Part shown: positions 32,593 to 43,029 of the stretch, in pieces | Layout of the letters: each line of letters opens with the position of its first letter | Position numbering within the stretch: position 1 is the stretch's first letter | Assembly (NCBI GenBank): GCA_958295665.1 | Contig: OY282560.1 | Location: 49,290,333-49,354,332, forward strand | Direction of reading: 5' to 3' | Length of the DNA: 64,000 nt | From: Tipula vernalis | Taxonomy: Eukaryota > Arthropoda > Insecta > Diptera > Tipulidae | Made by a program: the position numbers and the translations under genes | Notes under the pieces: generated by a model | What the model was told of the DNA's origin: nothing | Database searches by the model: none | Seen by the model: only the letters and a program-made list of their open reading frames with translations

Positions 32593-32829
32593 TTTCTTCT
32601 GAAATTATTAACTCCAGCTGTGAGTTATTTACACTGTTCACGATGTAGTTCTTCGCCCTGACTTCCATTTTTTCCAATCGATTTCTAATATATCCTCCGG
32701 TTTCACTTCTTGGGCAATTACCTCGTAACAATTTTTCATTTCCAAATATAGCTTCACTCTGAATTTCCATTTATCGTAATTGGTGCCATCAAATATTTGC
32801 AAGGAAAAATTTTCTTCTTTTTTCGCCAT
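32593..32829 (-). pseudogene. Copia gag N-terminus, internally deleted
   Basis: The start Met is at 32829 (MAKKEENFSLQIFDGTNY), a typical copia gag opening with FDGTNYDKWKFRVKLYLE. After about 65 residues the frame changes (ENYIVNSVNNSQLELIIS in the next frame), and within about 15 codons the sequence is already at the zinc knuckle. Roughly 150 residues of the usual capsid region are missing. Confidence 0.78.
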
Positions 32830-32890
32830 CTTGTTGCGAAGCACCTTCTTTTGTTATATTTAATTTATTTAAATTAAATTAAACTACGGA

Positions 32891-32902
32891 CCTCTGCTAC
32901 CA
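32891..32902 (-). other. Primer binding site, tRNA-iMet type
   Basis: The minus strand reads TGGTAGCAGAGG immediately after the 5' LTR. This is complementary to the CCTCTGCTACCA 3' end of initiator tRNA-Met, the usual primer for Ty1/copia elements. Confidence 0.85.
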
Positions 32903-33134
32903 TGTTAATTAAAAGGCCGTTTTTAATATTCTCTAACTATATTTTGTTGATCAAATTCAGTATTTTTTCAGTACTCCGATTATATTCAGTACAAAGATTA
33001 TTACATTATTTTTTTATTGTTTTTCTCAACGACTTCTATTCTCTTCAACGACTTCTTCTGTTCAAAACAAACTAGATATGCATCAACGCATTCTATTGGT
33101 GGGTATTGAAAGGGACAGAAACACTTTCTTAACA
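32903..33134 (-). repeat. Copia 5' LTR
   Basis: 232 bp with the same ends as the 3' LTR. It differs by an extra CTTCAACGACTTCT-like segment near 33040 that duplicates neighbouring sequence. Confidence 0.93.
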
Positions 33135-33320
33135 GTAAGGCCCAATCGCTTCGGAAGGAAGGCAATGCTCGGCGTTTCATTGGATCAGAGAGGTGTGGTG
33201 TATTACTAGCTTCTCAATTCAGGTGAAATCGTTAGCGATTAGTAATCAATTTGAACTACGCTTTGGTACTTAATAAAAAGGCGTATTGGCGTTAATCTTA
33301 TACAAATAAGATTTTTTTGA
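33135..33320 (+). pseudogene. Mariner transposase, continuation after copia
   Basis: After the right GTAAG copy the plus strand reads RPNRFGRKAMLGVSLDQRGV and VVYY, a mariner block that follows the first catalytic Asp region. This resumes the element begun at 29088. Frame breaks soon follow and the rest, including the second and third catalytic Asp, is not recognisable. The right terminal repeat was not found. Confidence 0.75.
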
Positions 33321-35090
33321 ACGATTTTTTGTAAAATAAAAAGTATGATTATTTTCTCTAATATTCCATTTATAAATTAAATCGGGTTTTTGTATTTAAT
33401 TATAAAAGAGAAAATATGAAAACTCGTAAGTAGTTTTTTAGTTAATTAAGAATTTACAAAAAAATTAACGAGTGTGCTATATTTTAGTGAACACGACTAT
33501 ATATTAAGATACTACAAATAATCAAACATAAAAACCCAAATCTTATGCCGATTTCCGATGCAAATAATTCAATTCGGACGATAGGCTCAAATTTCTTACT
33601 TTTCCAATCGTCAATAATCAGCAAATCGGCATCATTAGGCAATTGAGTTGGCGCTGACTTGTGAGTCAGTTAGTGTTGTTTATTTTGTATTTTTATTTTT
33701 CCTTAAATTATTTAGGAAAATTGTATTTTTTTATTATTTTGTGCAAAATAGTTATAATACTGTAGAGACCTGTCATCACGGATACCTGAAGTTCCTAACA
33801 AATCCAAATAATAAAATAATTGGGCTATTAATACAATATATACGTCCAGGGATTGGAATATGAGAGAGATATTAAATCCGAATTAAAGGCTCTCCGATTT
33901 GAGCAACTATGCTGTGACCTTGGCTGAATATAGGATAAAACATCGCTAAATGTTGTTACCCCAGACCTCACTTTAGCCTACCCTTCGACGCAATGTTTAC
34001 TCGTGCCGAACAGAAATTCGAAGCAGAAAATGCCGTTTTTATGTTAAATTTTGCTGTTTGTTTCCTTTGGTATACTCCATTGTAAATGAGCTTTTGCTCA
34101 AAATAGAGTAATACCAAAAGCTGTTTAATTAATCAGTCAATAAATAAAATAAAATAAATAAAAAAAAAAAAAAAAAAAAAATTAACATAATTTCCTAAAT
34201 GCAACCAATTTTTCGAAAATTTCATAGCAATTTGATAAAATTGAATGTCACTTTACTGGAAGCACCCATTATTCAAATGGCGCTAACGATAAACCATATA
34301 GACATATTCGAATCATTATTTGAATTAACTGAATCTACTGATGGGAATTGAGTGTTCAATTCGCGAATAATCTACATAAGGATTAAGCGCAAATTTTATT
34401 GAACAAAAATAATTGTCATTAACTCGGTATTTACCACCAAAAAATAGTTTACATATATAGCAGTTTTGGTTGCATACAGTTTTCTTTAAAAAAAAACATT
34501 TTTCGTATGACGACTTTTTTTCACTAAAATTTGCGCTTAATTATTCCTCGAACATCATTAATCGTACAATCAATTTACTTCAGCAGCTCCAATCGAATAC
34601 GCCTCTCAGTATTCAAAATTTCGCTGACCGTGTGTCATATAAAATTGTCAACAAGCTGTGAAAGAGCAATGTAACGAGGGACGAGGGTTATACGCTTTTG
34701 ACTAGTTGCCATTCACAAATTCCTTTTCTAAAACTTTGCTATGCATACCATACGAAACTAAAAAGCCCCACGAACGCCACATTTTATTGTGCTTCAAATT
34801 GAACCAATTTATCGTACAGTGGTTTGTCCACTCAGGTAACGATATTCGAGCTAGGCTTCATTTTGTGTTTACTTCATTTAATTTATTTTTTAATACACCG
34901 TAATGTGTGTTGTGTCTATGCTTGTTGAAAGAGTCATTGCAAGTTACATCTTCTTTAAAGTTGTGTTTTTGCCAAAAGCACTTCGCTTGATTGTGCGGCT
35001 GGAGATTCTGGTTGTTCTTCCATGGACGATGTTTTTTACTCAGATTTCTCGCGGCATTGCGAACGATCTGATGTAGTAGAAGATGGAACT
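33320..35090. other. Intron sequence; possible poly-A-tailed retroposon end
   Basis: No protein motif was seen. At 34140-34182 a run of AATAAA-like units ends in about 22 A on the plus strand, suggesting the 3' tail of a retroposon in plus orientation whose body (about 33880-34140) is unidentified. Confidence 0.4.
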
Positions 35091-35099
35091 TTCATCTGG

Positions 35100-36385
35100 T
35101 AAATATGTCTCTTAATGATCTTCTGCGAATCAATTTTAACTTTGTAAGACAGAGGTCCATTCCAGTGGAGTTATTGCGTCCATTGAACCAGTGGAGTTAT
35201 TGCGAAACTAAACCAGATCGTTGGTTTCAAATTCGCGAATGTTTGACTTGCCGTTTAAAAAGTAATTCGGTAGGCGATCGCTTAGTTGTTATGCAGGGCT
35301 CAACGTTGGCTAGGTTGGCTCAACAAAAACCTATAGGCCGACAATGCAAATCACCTTCTGGAAGGGGTATTTTTTGTAGAAACCTTTGACTGTCCTTGCT
35401 TATCATTAATTCGGCCTGCTCGTTTGATGAAGGATGGAATGGTGCTGATAATACAAGATCGACTAGGTTATTGTCACAAAATAATTTGAACTAGCTTACG
35501 TGAACGGTGACCTATCGTCAGAAACAATTATATACAGTAGCCCATGGGTAGCAAATGGGGCCGTCGTTTTGATAGGAATAACCTGCAGCGCAGGAGAACG
35601 AACCGACTACGATGAAGAATATTGAATTCTGGAATGGTTCGGCAACATCAGTTCCATTGAACTGATGTTGGCTCCCACGACTTCTTGACAAGCAGTACAT
35701 GTCTTAACCAGAAAATCGATGTGTTTGTTGTTATTTGGCCATCAGAGCTAACTACGAGCCAAAGCTTTCATTCGTACTATTTCATGGTAAAATGAATGTT
35801 TAAACTGTGGTATACTGTGGTAAATGATTGTTTACGATCGGTGATAATCGTGAACCGTCTCCCACAAAACTATGTATGCAATTTTTTCACCACCAACAAT
35901 TGCTAAGCGTTTCCAGACTATCTCAAAGTATCTTTGAGTAGAAAACGATTGGTCGTTCAGTACCATCATTCATAAGATGAAATAGGACCACTCCCTAGAG
36001 AAGCCTCTCATGATATTGTGTGAGAAGGCTGTGGAAGTCGGCAAAAGGCTTTTTATCTATTAAGCCCCACTTCCACTTTTGATTTTTATCAAGCAGACGA
36101 TTGTGAGGCTCAACGACATTTGCTTTGCCTGCGGTAAGAAGGAAACGATGAAAATTAAGCAATCCAAGAAATTCTAGAAGTTGTTGCTTATTTATTGGTT
36201 CTGGTGCGTTTTTATAGCTATTTTGTTGGCATCTGTATAGGTAATAAGTGAATTTTGTGACCAAGAAAATTTACTTGCGGAGACGAATCCCAAATTCATC
36301 GAAACGTGGAAAAATCTCCTCGAGATGTGTCGCTAAATTAGCTTCGTTGCTTGCAGAAATAACGCAGCCATCAAAATATGGTTAG
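35100..36385 (-). mobile_element. Ty3/gypsy pol fragment (third gypsy relic)
   Basis: The minus strand from 36385 reads as the RT catalytic area (FDGCVISASNEANLATHLEEIF; the YxDD Asp pair is altered), the RT/RNase H connection (NAPEPINKQQLLEFLGLLNF, HNRLLDKNQKWKWG, 36050-36220), traces of RNase H (35830-35940), and integrase in several frames (LVKTCTACQE; DVAEPFQNSIFFIVV; FATHGLLYIIVSDDRSPFT; SAPFHPSSN) down to a C-terminal segment (REFETNDLV, about 35250). Gag, protease and LTRs are not seen. It abuts the next gypsy relic with only about 75 bp between them, and may have been joined to it by deletion. Confidence 0.75.
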
Positions 36386-36458
36386 GCAATATTCTTTTGA
36401 TATTTCTTCTGATACATATACATTACAACTCCCTTCACTCAAAAATAATTTTACAAAT

Positions 36459-37792
36459 TCAACCTGTTTGGGGTTTCTTAACACGTATTGGGCGAGAATG
36501 AACAACTGGTTCATCACACAACTCATTATCAAATCCATAAAACTGATCATTCGATTCATTAAATGAATCTTCGCGGAAACTATTCTCTCGCTCGATCGTG
36601 TCCGAAACTGAGTTACTATTTTCATTTCGAAAATTATTTTTAATTACTTTGTCATTATTATAAAACAAATGTTAAATTCTTACATCCTCACGACTACCAA
36701 TGCCGCTCGGCTCACCAATCAATGCATCAAAATTTTGAACGAATACTGTACTTCTGTTACTACGAAGTAATTGATTTAGATGACGTTTGACTTTCTTACC
36801 ATTTTCAAGCTCGCACAAATATGTCCTAGAACCCAAAACTTTAAAAACTCTAGCCGGCATCCATCCTTTTTCGTTTGGATTTCTATAATCTCTAACCACT
36901 ACACTCTCCATGACCTTGAATCTAGCTTGTTTCGCCAAACTCGAATCAATACTCCGACTAGCTTCATTATTATTACAACTTGATGTACTTAATGGGTTAA
37001 TCAAATCGAATCTTGTCTTAATGTTCCTTCCAAACATTATTAAAGCAGGCGACTCGCCAGTTGAACAATGCTTTGAGACACGATAATCAAATAAATATCG
37101 CTGAACTACCATCCCCAAATTTTGAGACTCGTTATGCGAAATTGCATAATCTAAAGCTGTTGTCAACCCTTTTTTAAAACTTTTTACCGCATTCTCCGCA
37201 GCACCATTCGATGCAGGATGCCCCGGTGGAACTGGGATGAATTTTATTCCGTTTAACTCAACGAAATCCCTAAAAAGCTTAGATGTAAACTGAGTTCCAC
37301 AATCAGAAACTATATAACATCGGGTAACCTAAACCGCGCAAAAACCTCCCGCAACTTTGCTACCGTAAACTCCGCAGTAATAACCTTTGTTTGGAAAACT
37401 TCTATCCATTTGGAAAAAGAATCAGTAACTAAAAAATAATAATTATTATCGTTGGGACCCGCGAAGTCGACATGAATTTTTGACCAAACCTTTCCCGTAT
37501 TTTCCCAGGGTTTAAGTGTGCTCTTAGCAAGATTTTCCAAATCCGCGTCTATCCCTGGCCACCACATATACGAACGCGCAATCGAATTGCTCTTCACTAT
37601 AACTAAATGCGAAGCGTGAAGACTTTTTAGCATACGCGTGCGCAAAGTGCTAGGAATTACAATCCTATGACCCCACATCAATATCTCAGATTCCTGTATT
37701 AGTTCGTCTTTCCTCATGAAAAATGGTTTAAACTCAACACTCGTCAAATCTTTGAAACTATTCGCCTTGACAGCTTGCAGAACTTTACACAA
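36459..37792 (-). pseudogene. Mag-like gypsy integrase
   Basis: The zinc domain region (LHASHLVIVKSNSIARSYMW, WPGIDADLENLAKS) is followed by the core: KIHVDFAGPNDNNYYFLVTD (first Asp), then VSDCGTQFTSKLF (second Asp) and PGHPASNGAAENAVKSF (Glu). All three catalytic residues are present. The expected zinc-ligand Cys pair is lost (ENLAKSTLKPW). The C-terminal region reads STGESPALIMFGRNIKTR and VVVRDYRNPNEKGWMPARV, ending near KKVKRHLNQLL and a tail SRPIRVKKPQ. There is a frameshift near 37305 and one stop at 36672. Confidence 0.85.
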
Positions 37793-37969
37793 AATTACAT
37801 CCTTAGCAGTTTTCTCCGCAATCAGATTTTGATCGACTTTAATACATATCTATCATGGATAAAATTAATATAATTTTTGCCCTCCGCGTTACTTACTTTT
37901 GTAGGCACAGGTAGACGTAAAAACCCATCCGCGACATTGTCCTTACCTTTGACATATTGCATCTGGTAT

Positions 37970-38640
37970 CTATGAATGCTGATAAATGTATACCAAGATA
38001 TTTAATCTCCTCTTGAAAAAAATGACAAAAACTAAATCTAAATTGGTTAGATGTTCTTCAGTGGTTCTGCCCGTGACTACTATGTCGTCCAAAAAATTGA
38101 CGACCCCTGGTATACCCAAAAGCAATTTTTCCATTTCATGCTGAAATATACCTGTTGCCGGTTTGATGCCAAATGGCAATCTATTTATTGTAAACACACC
38201 CTTGTGAGTACTCCATGCGACCAGTTTATTTGATTCTTTGTCAAGTTCAAACTGATTGTAGGCTGCTTCCATGTCAAATTTTGAAAAATGAACTCCCCTT
38301 GCAGTTGGTTAAATACCTATTCTACCCGGGGTAAAGGATGTTTATTATCGACGGTAAATTTGTTGAGCGTTACCTCATAATCGGCACACAGTCGAATACG
38401 TCCATCCGACTTAAGGACCGGAACCAATGGAGTACCCCAATCACTTATTGGAACAGATGTTATTACCCCAATTCTCTGTAAACGTTCCAACTCCGCCTCG
38501 ACATGTTCTCTGAACGCATATGGAATCTGTCTAGGCTTACAAAAAATTGGCTTGCTACCCACACCTAACTCTAATTGAATTAAACTATGTTTGAATTTAC
38601 CCAGTTCCCCGTTGAACAAATCCTGATGCCTTTTGAGCAT
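37970..38640 (-). pseudogene. Mag-like gypsy reverse transcriptase
   Basis: The frame 38640-38317 has GVGSKPIFCKPRQIPYAFRE, ELERLQRIGVITSVPISDWG and TPLVPVLKSDGRIRLCADYE. A break near 38300 leads to the frame 38272-37970 with FELDKESNKLVAWSTHKGVF, RLPFGIKPATGIFQHEMEKL and the catalytic VVNFLDDIVVTG. After HLTNLDLVF the frame degenerates and jumps to the post-RNase H sequence MQYVKGKDNVADGFLRLPVP (about 37900-37960). The catalytic Asp pair is intact; most of RNase H is deleted. Confidence 0.87.
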
Positions 38641-38677
38641 ATCGTCTAAAATTACCGATTTATCTCGAACATCAATT

Positions 38678-38932
38678 TTACCTATTTATTGGTGGACCTT
38701 CAGAATTATCGACCACTAGCATTAGAAGTTTCGCTATAATATTTCCATATTTAACTGTTGGACTAAATGAACCGCGTACATTGATTTCGTGACCCGAGTA
38801 AGCATTCAACCTGACATTCGACACCGACAAATCGTACTTATGGAATTTTTTCATGAACGAATTATTTGGAATTATAGAAACTCCCGCTCCACTATCTAAT
38901 AAAAATTTAATAACTTGTTCATCAATTTGCAC
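38678..38932 (-). pseudogene. Mag-like gypsy aspartic protease
   Basis: The frame reads VIKFLLDSGAGVSIIPNNSF with an intact DSG active site, then AYSGHEINVRGSFSPTVKYG and LLMLVVDN, the usual retropepsin course. It would process the Gag-Pol precursor. It is followed by a break (about 38660-38680) before RT, and preceded by about 200 bp of broken gag/pro linker up to the piggyBac insertion. Confidence 0.8.
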
Positions 38933-39320
38933 TTTTATGAAGACAGACTTTCCGTTAATAGAATCCTTGATGTTAAATATAGCTGTTCCGATAAAAAAAA
39001 ATTTGATGCGATATTTTCGCGCGTTACATTTTTGGAACTGTCACACTGTACTGAGGCGCCATCATTAACACCAAAAAAACCATCAACGCTACCTTCATTC
39101 ACCTTCAAATTATTTTTCTGAATATTATTATCTACAAAATAATTTTTTTTTTCTTAACTCTTTGAGGCACACGGTTTTAAAGAAAATAAAGACCCTAGTT
39201 GCACAGATTATTTTTTATTATAAAAAATGGAAATAAACATTCATTTCGATTATTTTAGATAATCCATTACTCAAAATAACAAAAAAAAAAAATAACATTT
39301 CAATAAGTCCTGTTTTACAG

Positions 39321-39343
39321 GGTGGGACATATATAATCCCACC
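39321..39343. repeat. Palindrome near the left piggyBac end
   Basis: GGTGGGA, a 9-base TA-rich centre and TCCCACC. A closely matching palindrome is at 41525-41547. Confidence 0.85.
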
Positions 39344-39349
39344 ATGCAA

Positions 39350-41101
39350 CTAATGCTTTAAATGATATTCATTGAAACACAACTTTTTACCAAAACAAAG
39401 TGGAACCTTGCAGACAGTACAGCACCAGGAAGTGCGAATTTCTTTTTTTTTTGTGCTGCATAACGCACATCTTCTCCGACTAGTACGCTTTGGTAGATGT
39501 TTCGAGTCTTTACCTCGTATTTCCCACGAAACAGTGGGTTTCGATTTTTTTATGTTGAGTGGAAGTCCAGATGTTGATGGTGCATTTTTATCAATTAAAG
39601 TCTGGGCAACAAACCCTTCAGCACACTGCCCCTTAAAATATTTCTGCTCCATGTTTTTACCCAATTGTTTATAAACAATATATGAATTAACAACAGCTGC
39701 ATCCAAAAAATAGAACAGTATGCGGTGCCACCATTTTTTACTACGTCGGTCAAGTTTATAATAAGCCAATAGCTGATCAAATTTATCCACTGCATTCATG
39801 TTCGTATTATAATCAATAATTAACGAGGGACAAGCAACTGAAATATTATCCCCATTTTTATCCTTTCTCTGAACTGTTCCCACCTGATTTGGAGCATGAT
39901 AATTGGATAAAAAATATACTTCCCTATTATCAATCCATTTTGTGGCATTAGTTCCTGTGTTACTAACAAATGACATATATTCTCCTTGTTTTTTGCTCTT
40001 GTGAGAAGGAAAGGATGGTAAAAACTTCCTTGTTTTATTTACAACCCCGCAAGCATTTATTTTGTTTTTCTTTAAATTTTCCATACAAGTAACGCTAGTA
40101 AAATAATTGTCAAAAAACAACTTGTGTTCTTTTCCACCGATATCAGCAGTAAGGTAATTTACAACTTTTTCTCCAAGATTTTTTGTTACTTGATTGTTAA
40201 TTTTGCCTGTATATATATCGAATTTGTAGCAGTATCCAGATTTATCAGCCAACATCCACACCTTATATCCTCTTTTAATTGGTTTTTTGGGAAGATATTG
40301 TGTGATGCTGCTACGTCCTTTAAATTTTATCATAGATTCATCAATGCCTAAATTTTCACTGAGATGAAAGTTGTTGTTGAAATTGTTTCCTATCTTGTTC
40401 AGGAAAGGTCTAACCTTGTAGAGTTTATCATAATTAGGACTGTTTCTAGGTGGCATTAGTACATTATCATTTAGATGGACGTGAGACAGGAGCCATCCAA
40501 ATCGATTTACGCTCATTAGTTTACTGATATATTCATTTCTCATATATGATGGTATGCTACTCCAATAATCACGATAACTGGGAAGTTTATTAATTCCCAT
40601 TAGAAAATTTATTCCTATGAATGTTCGAATTTCTTTATCGTCAGTTGGAGTGTATCTTTTGCCCTCTTGCTCGGCGTATAAATTTGTTTGAAATACAATC
40701 AAATCAATGATATCATCACATATAAATTGACGACAAATATCATACGGTGATGGATTTTGAAGATCGATGATGTGTTGAGCTGGGCCAGAATTAGAAGCAA
40801 ATAATCCAGGTGATGCTGGTTTGCCATTTTTACTCCATTGTCTAATCACCTGGCTTTGTGTAACTTCATCTACTTCATTTTCCCATTCATCTTCTGAGCT
40901 GGAAATGATCCTCCTTCTCTTCCTCCGGGTTCTAATAAATTGGTCTCCATCATCACTAAGATCAGTGTTTGATTCATCAATGCTTGATTCAGGATCTGAA
41001 GGTATTTCTTCAAAAATTTCTGTTTCGATAATGTCTTCAATATCATCTTTAGACACCAATTTTCCCCTCTTCATGTTTGCCATATTGAATCTAAACGGCA
41101 A
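39350..41101 (-). CDS. piggyBac-family transposase
   Basis: A 583-codon uninterrupted frame, the normal length. The N-terminus is acidic (residues 18-55) with a basic patch at RTRRKRRR. The catalytic Asp triad is visible: D254 (LGIDESMIKFKGR), D331 (KLFFDNYFTS) and D439 (MNAVDKFDQ). The C-terminus has the Cys-rich zinc domain (C545, C548, C560/C561, C564, C569, C575, H580) that binds the element ends in the family. The Met at residue 7 (41083) or 10 (41074) could be the real start, since the first six residues look unlike the family. The protein excises and inserts the element at TTAA without footprint. No stop or frameshift was seen, so it may be active. Confidence 0.92.
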   Translation of the reverse strand: MPFRFNMANMKRGKLVSKDDIEDIIETEIFEEIPSDPESSIDESNTDLSDDGDQFIRTRRKRRRIISSSEDEWENEVDEVTQSQVIRQWSKNGKPASPGLFASNSGPAQHIIDLQNPSPYDICRQFICDDIIDLIVFQTNLYAEQEGKRYTPTDDKEIRTFIGINFLMGINKLPSYRDYWSSIPSYMRNEYISKLMSVNRFGWLLSHVHLNDNVLMPPRNSPNYDKLYKVRPFLNKIGNNFNNNFHLSENLGIDESMIKFKGRSSITQYLPKKPIKRGYKVWMLADKSGYCYKFDIYTGKINNQVTKNLGEKVVNYLTADIGGKEHKLFFDNYFTSVTCMENLKKNKINACGVVNKTRKFLPSFPSHKSKKQGEYMSFVSNTGTNATKWIDNREVYFLSNYHAPNQVGTVQRKDKNGDNISVACPSLIIDYNTNMNAVDKFDQLLAYYKLDRRSKKWWHRILFYFLDAAVVNSYIVYKQLGKNMEQKYFKGQCAEGFVAQTLIDKNAPSTSGLPLNIKKSKPTVSWEIRGKDSKHLPKRTSRRRCALCSTKKKEIRTSWCCTVCKVPLCFGKKLCFNEYHLKH

Positions 41102-41524
41102 ATAATTTTATATAAGCAGCAAAAATAAATTAATAAAAGAATAAATTTATAATAATTTATTTTATTATTTTTGCTAATTTGCATGGTGAGATACATACAA
41201 TCCCACCACTTCACAGCTTCAAAATTAGTATAAAACATCAAATAACATGTTTTTTTTATTATAAAACAATTTATTCACTTATAATAAATTTTACAAAAAG
41301 AAAAAGTACATACCGTTATGAACGACAACAATTCACTATATCACACAATGCTCCAACCTTAATCACAGCAACACACACAACTTACTGCGGCGTTTTGATT
41401 TGTATAAATTTTTTTTTTTTTACTTATTTACGCATTTATTATTGGTGCATAGCATTGCCAACATAATGAAAAACAATAAATAAAATATTAAACTGTATGA
41501 CTATGAGTAACTTCAACTTTTCGA

Positions 41525-41547
41525 GGTGGGTTAAAATATATCCCACC
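41525..41547. repeat. Palindrome near the right piggyBac end
   Basis: GGTGGGT, a TA-rich centre and ATCCCACC. Further half-sites lie at 41570-41577 (GGTGGGAC), 41585-41592 (AACCCACC) and about 41184-41213. Confidence 0.8.
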
Positions 41548-41609
41548 ATGCATAAAAAGCTAAGCAAAAGGTGGGACAGTTTTTAACCCACCTAGCCCCA
41601 AAGAGTTAA

Positions 41610-42330
41610 AAATAGTTTTAATGTGTCCCTGTTGACCGCATGTGTGCAAATTGGCTTCCCGTACTTGCATGATGAGCTTTCGTGGTTAGTGTAACCACAA
41701 TGTACACACTTAATTTTCTTAACATCGTTGACATGTGGTAATTTCTGAGGTATTTTATCACTTTGCACTGACGATTTTGGTGGCTTACTGTTGATTTCCT
41801 GTACAATTCTTATTTGCATGCCAATTCTATTGCTTTACTAAAATCCAATTTGCTATGATCTTCCTCGCATAACCTTTCGAAGACTCGACCGCTTTGATGG
41901 TAAATGAATTTGTCTAACAAAATAGCTTCTAAATTGTTTCCAAATTCACAGTTGTTCGCAAGACGCTTCAACTTTGCCATAAACTAATTTGAGCTTCCCC
42001 TGCGGATTTAGAAGTTCTGTAAAATATTTTGCGCTCCTTGCGTACTACAATCGGTTGAGTGTAAAAGCCTTTTAATAAATTAATTTTAATTAACTCTTTG
42101 TAACTTTTATTCGACGGAGCACCTGGTATCGATAAATCTCGCACCAGTTTATATGCTGTAGCTCCGATACAATTTAGTAAATGATTTTTTTTTCTATCGT
42201 CCACTATCTTGTAGACCGAAAAAAATTTTTCCAAGCGTTCTAAATATAGTATACATTCATCTCCTTCTGGGTGAAATTCCCCAACAGATGCAAATGGAAG
42301 TTTTACCGTGCTGATGACTTTGAGGTTATA
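41610..42330 (-). pseudogene. Mag-like gypsy gag (capsid and zinc knuckle)
   Basis: The minus strand from about 42300 reads LPFASVGEFHPEGDECILYL, then EKFFSVYKIVDDRKKNHLLN and AYKLVRDLSIPGAP, a typical Mag-group capsid start. The region around 41900-42000 (FGNNLEAILLDKFIYHQSGR-like, in broken frames) leads to a zinc knuckle CVHCGYTNHESSSC followed by CTHAV (41640-41720). The frame meets the piggyBac TTAA at 41609. Gag would form the particle and bind RNA. Frameshifts near 41960 and 41830. Confidence 0.78.
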
Positions 42331-42862
42331 CGAGTATAGTATTCCTCCGCACCAAAAAAAAAAAAAAAATTACATTTACATTTCTGCAATATTTATAGCA
42401 TTTAAAATGATAAAACTGTTCCAAATTAATCAAATATGTATACAAAAACCACACTTCATACTATATAACAAAATTGGCAAATTTTCAAATTTTAAAAAAT
42501 AAATGTTCAAATTAAATAAATCCTATTTCCATATAACTTCATGCAACAAATTTTTGCAATACGGAATCATACACCAATTTTCTCTGCTAACGCACACGTC
42601 AATTCAAAATTTCACAACACGCTAATTGGACGACGCGTTTGAGAAGATTGTGAATTTAGCTCACATAATATAATTTCAATTTAATACTTTTTAAATTAAT
42701 ATCTACTCGTATAGTTTTAATTATTGGACAATTTATTTCCAAAATAATTATTCCGCACAACATTTTCTCAACCAAACGCTTTGCATTTATGAAATTTTTA
42801 AAATAGTTACGTTATTGTGTAAAACCGGCTTATTTTTGCTATTCACCGCTCGAGCTGGTTAT

Positions 42863-43028
42863 TATAAAAAAAAAAAAAAAAAGTCAGTTGTCATTTTCAA
42901 TTAATCAGAAAACATGTAATTTCTTGTGCATACGTTATATTGTACATATTTTGTGTGAGGTGAAAGTTTATAAAAAATAATTATTTTTGTAGTGAAAAAA
43001 TAATAAAATGTTTCCATAAAATGTAAGT
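42863..43028 (+). promoter_or_regulatory. Possible alternative promoter and first exon
   Basis: TATAAA at 42863-42868 is followed by an initiator-like TCAGTT (A at 42886, only 23 bp downstream) and, 137 bp later, by a strong donor AAAT/GTAAGT at 43023. The stretch is in the same orientation as the host gene. The A run between TATA and initiator and the short spacing weaken the case; it could also be a retroelement promoter remnant. Confidence 0.3.
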
Positions 43029-43029
43029 A

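Larger units (their letters stand above)
29435..33134 (-). mobile_element. Copia-type LTR retrotransposon carrying eIF5B sequence
   Basis: A 3.7-kb element bounded by LTRs (29435-29653 and 32903-33134) and a GTAAG duplication. On the minus strand the order is 5' LTR, a tRNA-iMet primer site, a shortened gag with protease, integrase, about 800 bp of host-like eIF5B sequence, the last part of RNase H, a short purine tract AAGGAGGTG and the 3' LTR. The reverse transcriptase and most of RNase H are absent, so it could move only with enzymes supplied in trans. The LTRs differ mainly by one 13-bp insertion near 33040, suggesting a fairly recent insertion. Confidence 0.92.
39158..41605 (-). mobile_element. 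piggyBac-like transposon with intact transposase
   Basis: Flanked by TTAA on both sides (39154-39157 and 41606-41609), the target duplication of this superfamily. The ends are inverted: CTCTTTGAGGC at 39158 and GCCCCAAAGAG ending at 41605 (one mismatch in 11). Inner palindromes of the form GGTGGGA...TCCCACC lie near both ends. It carries one transposase gene on the minus strand. It interrupts the gag region of the Mag-like gypsy element and is therefore younger than it. Confidence 0.93.
36459..42330 (-). mobile_element. Mag-like Ty3/gypsy element, split by piggyBac
   Basis: The minus-strand order is gag capsid (42270-41968), gag zinc knuckle (41750-41660), the piggyBac insertion (39158-41605), protease (38932-38678), RT (38640-37970), a strongly shortened RNase H, integrase (37792-36680) and a C-terminal tail to 36459. 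LTRs could not be identified. Breaks include several frameshifts, a single in-frame stop at 36672 and loss of most of RNase H between 37970 and 37960. The zinc knuckle and pol order fit the Mag group; the exact lineage is not proven. Confidence 0.82.
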
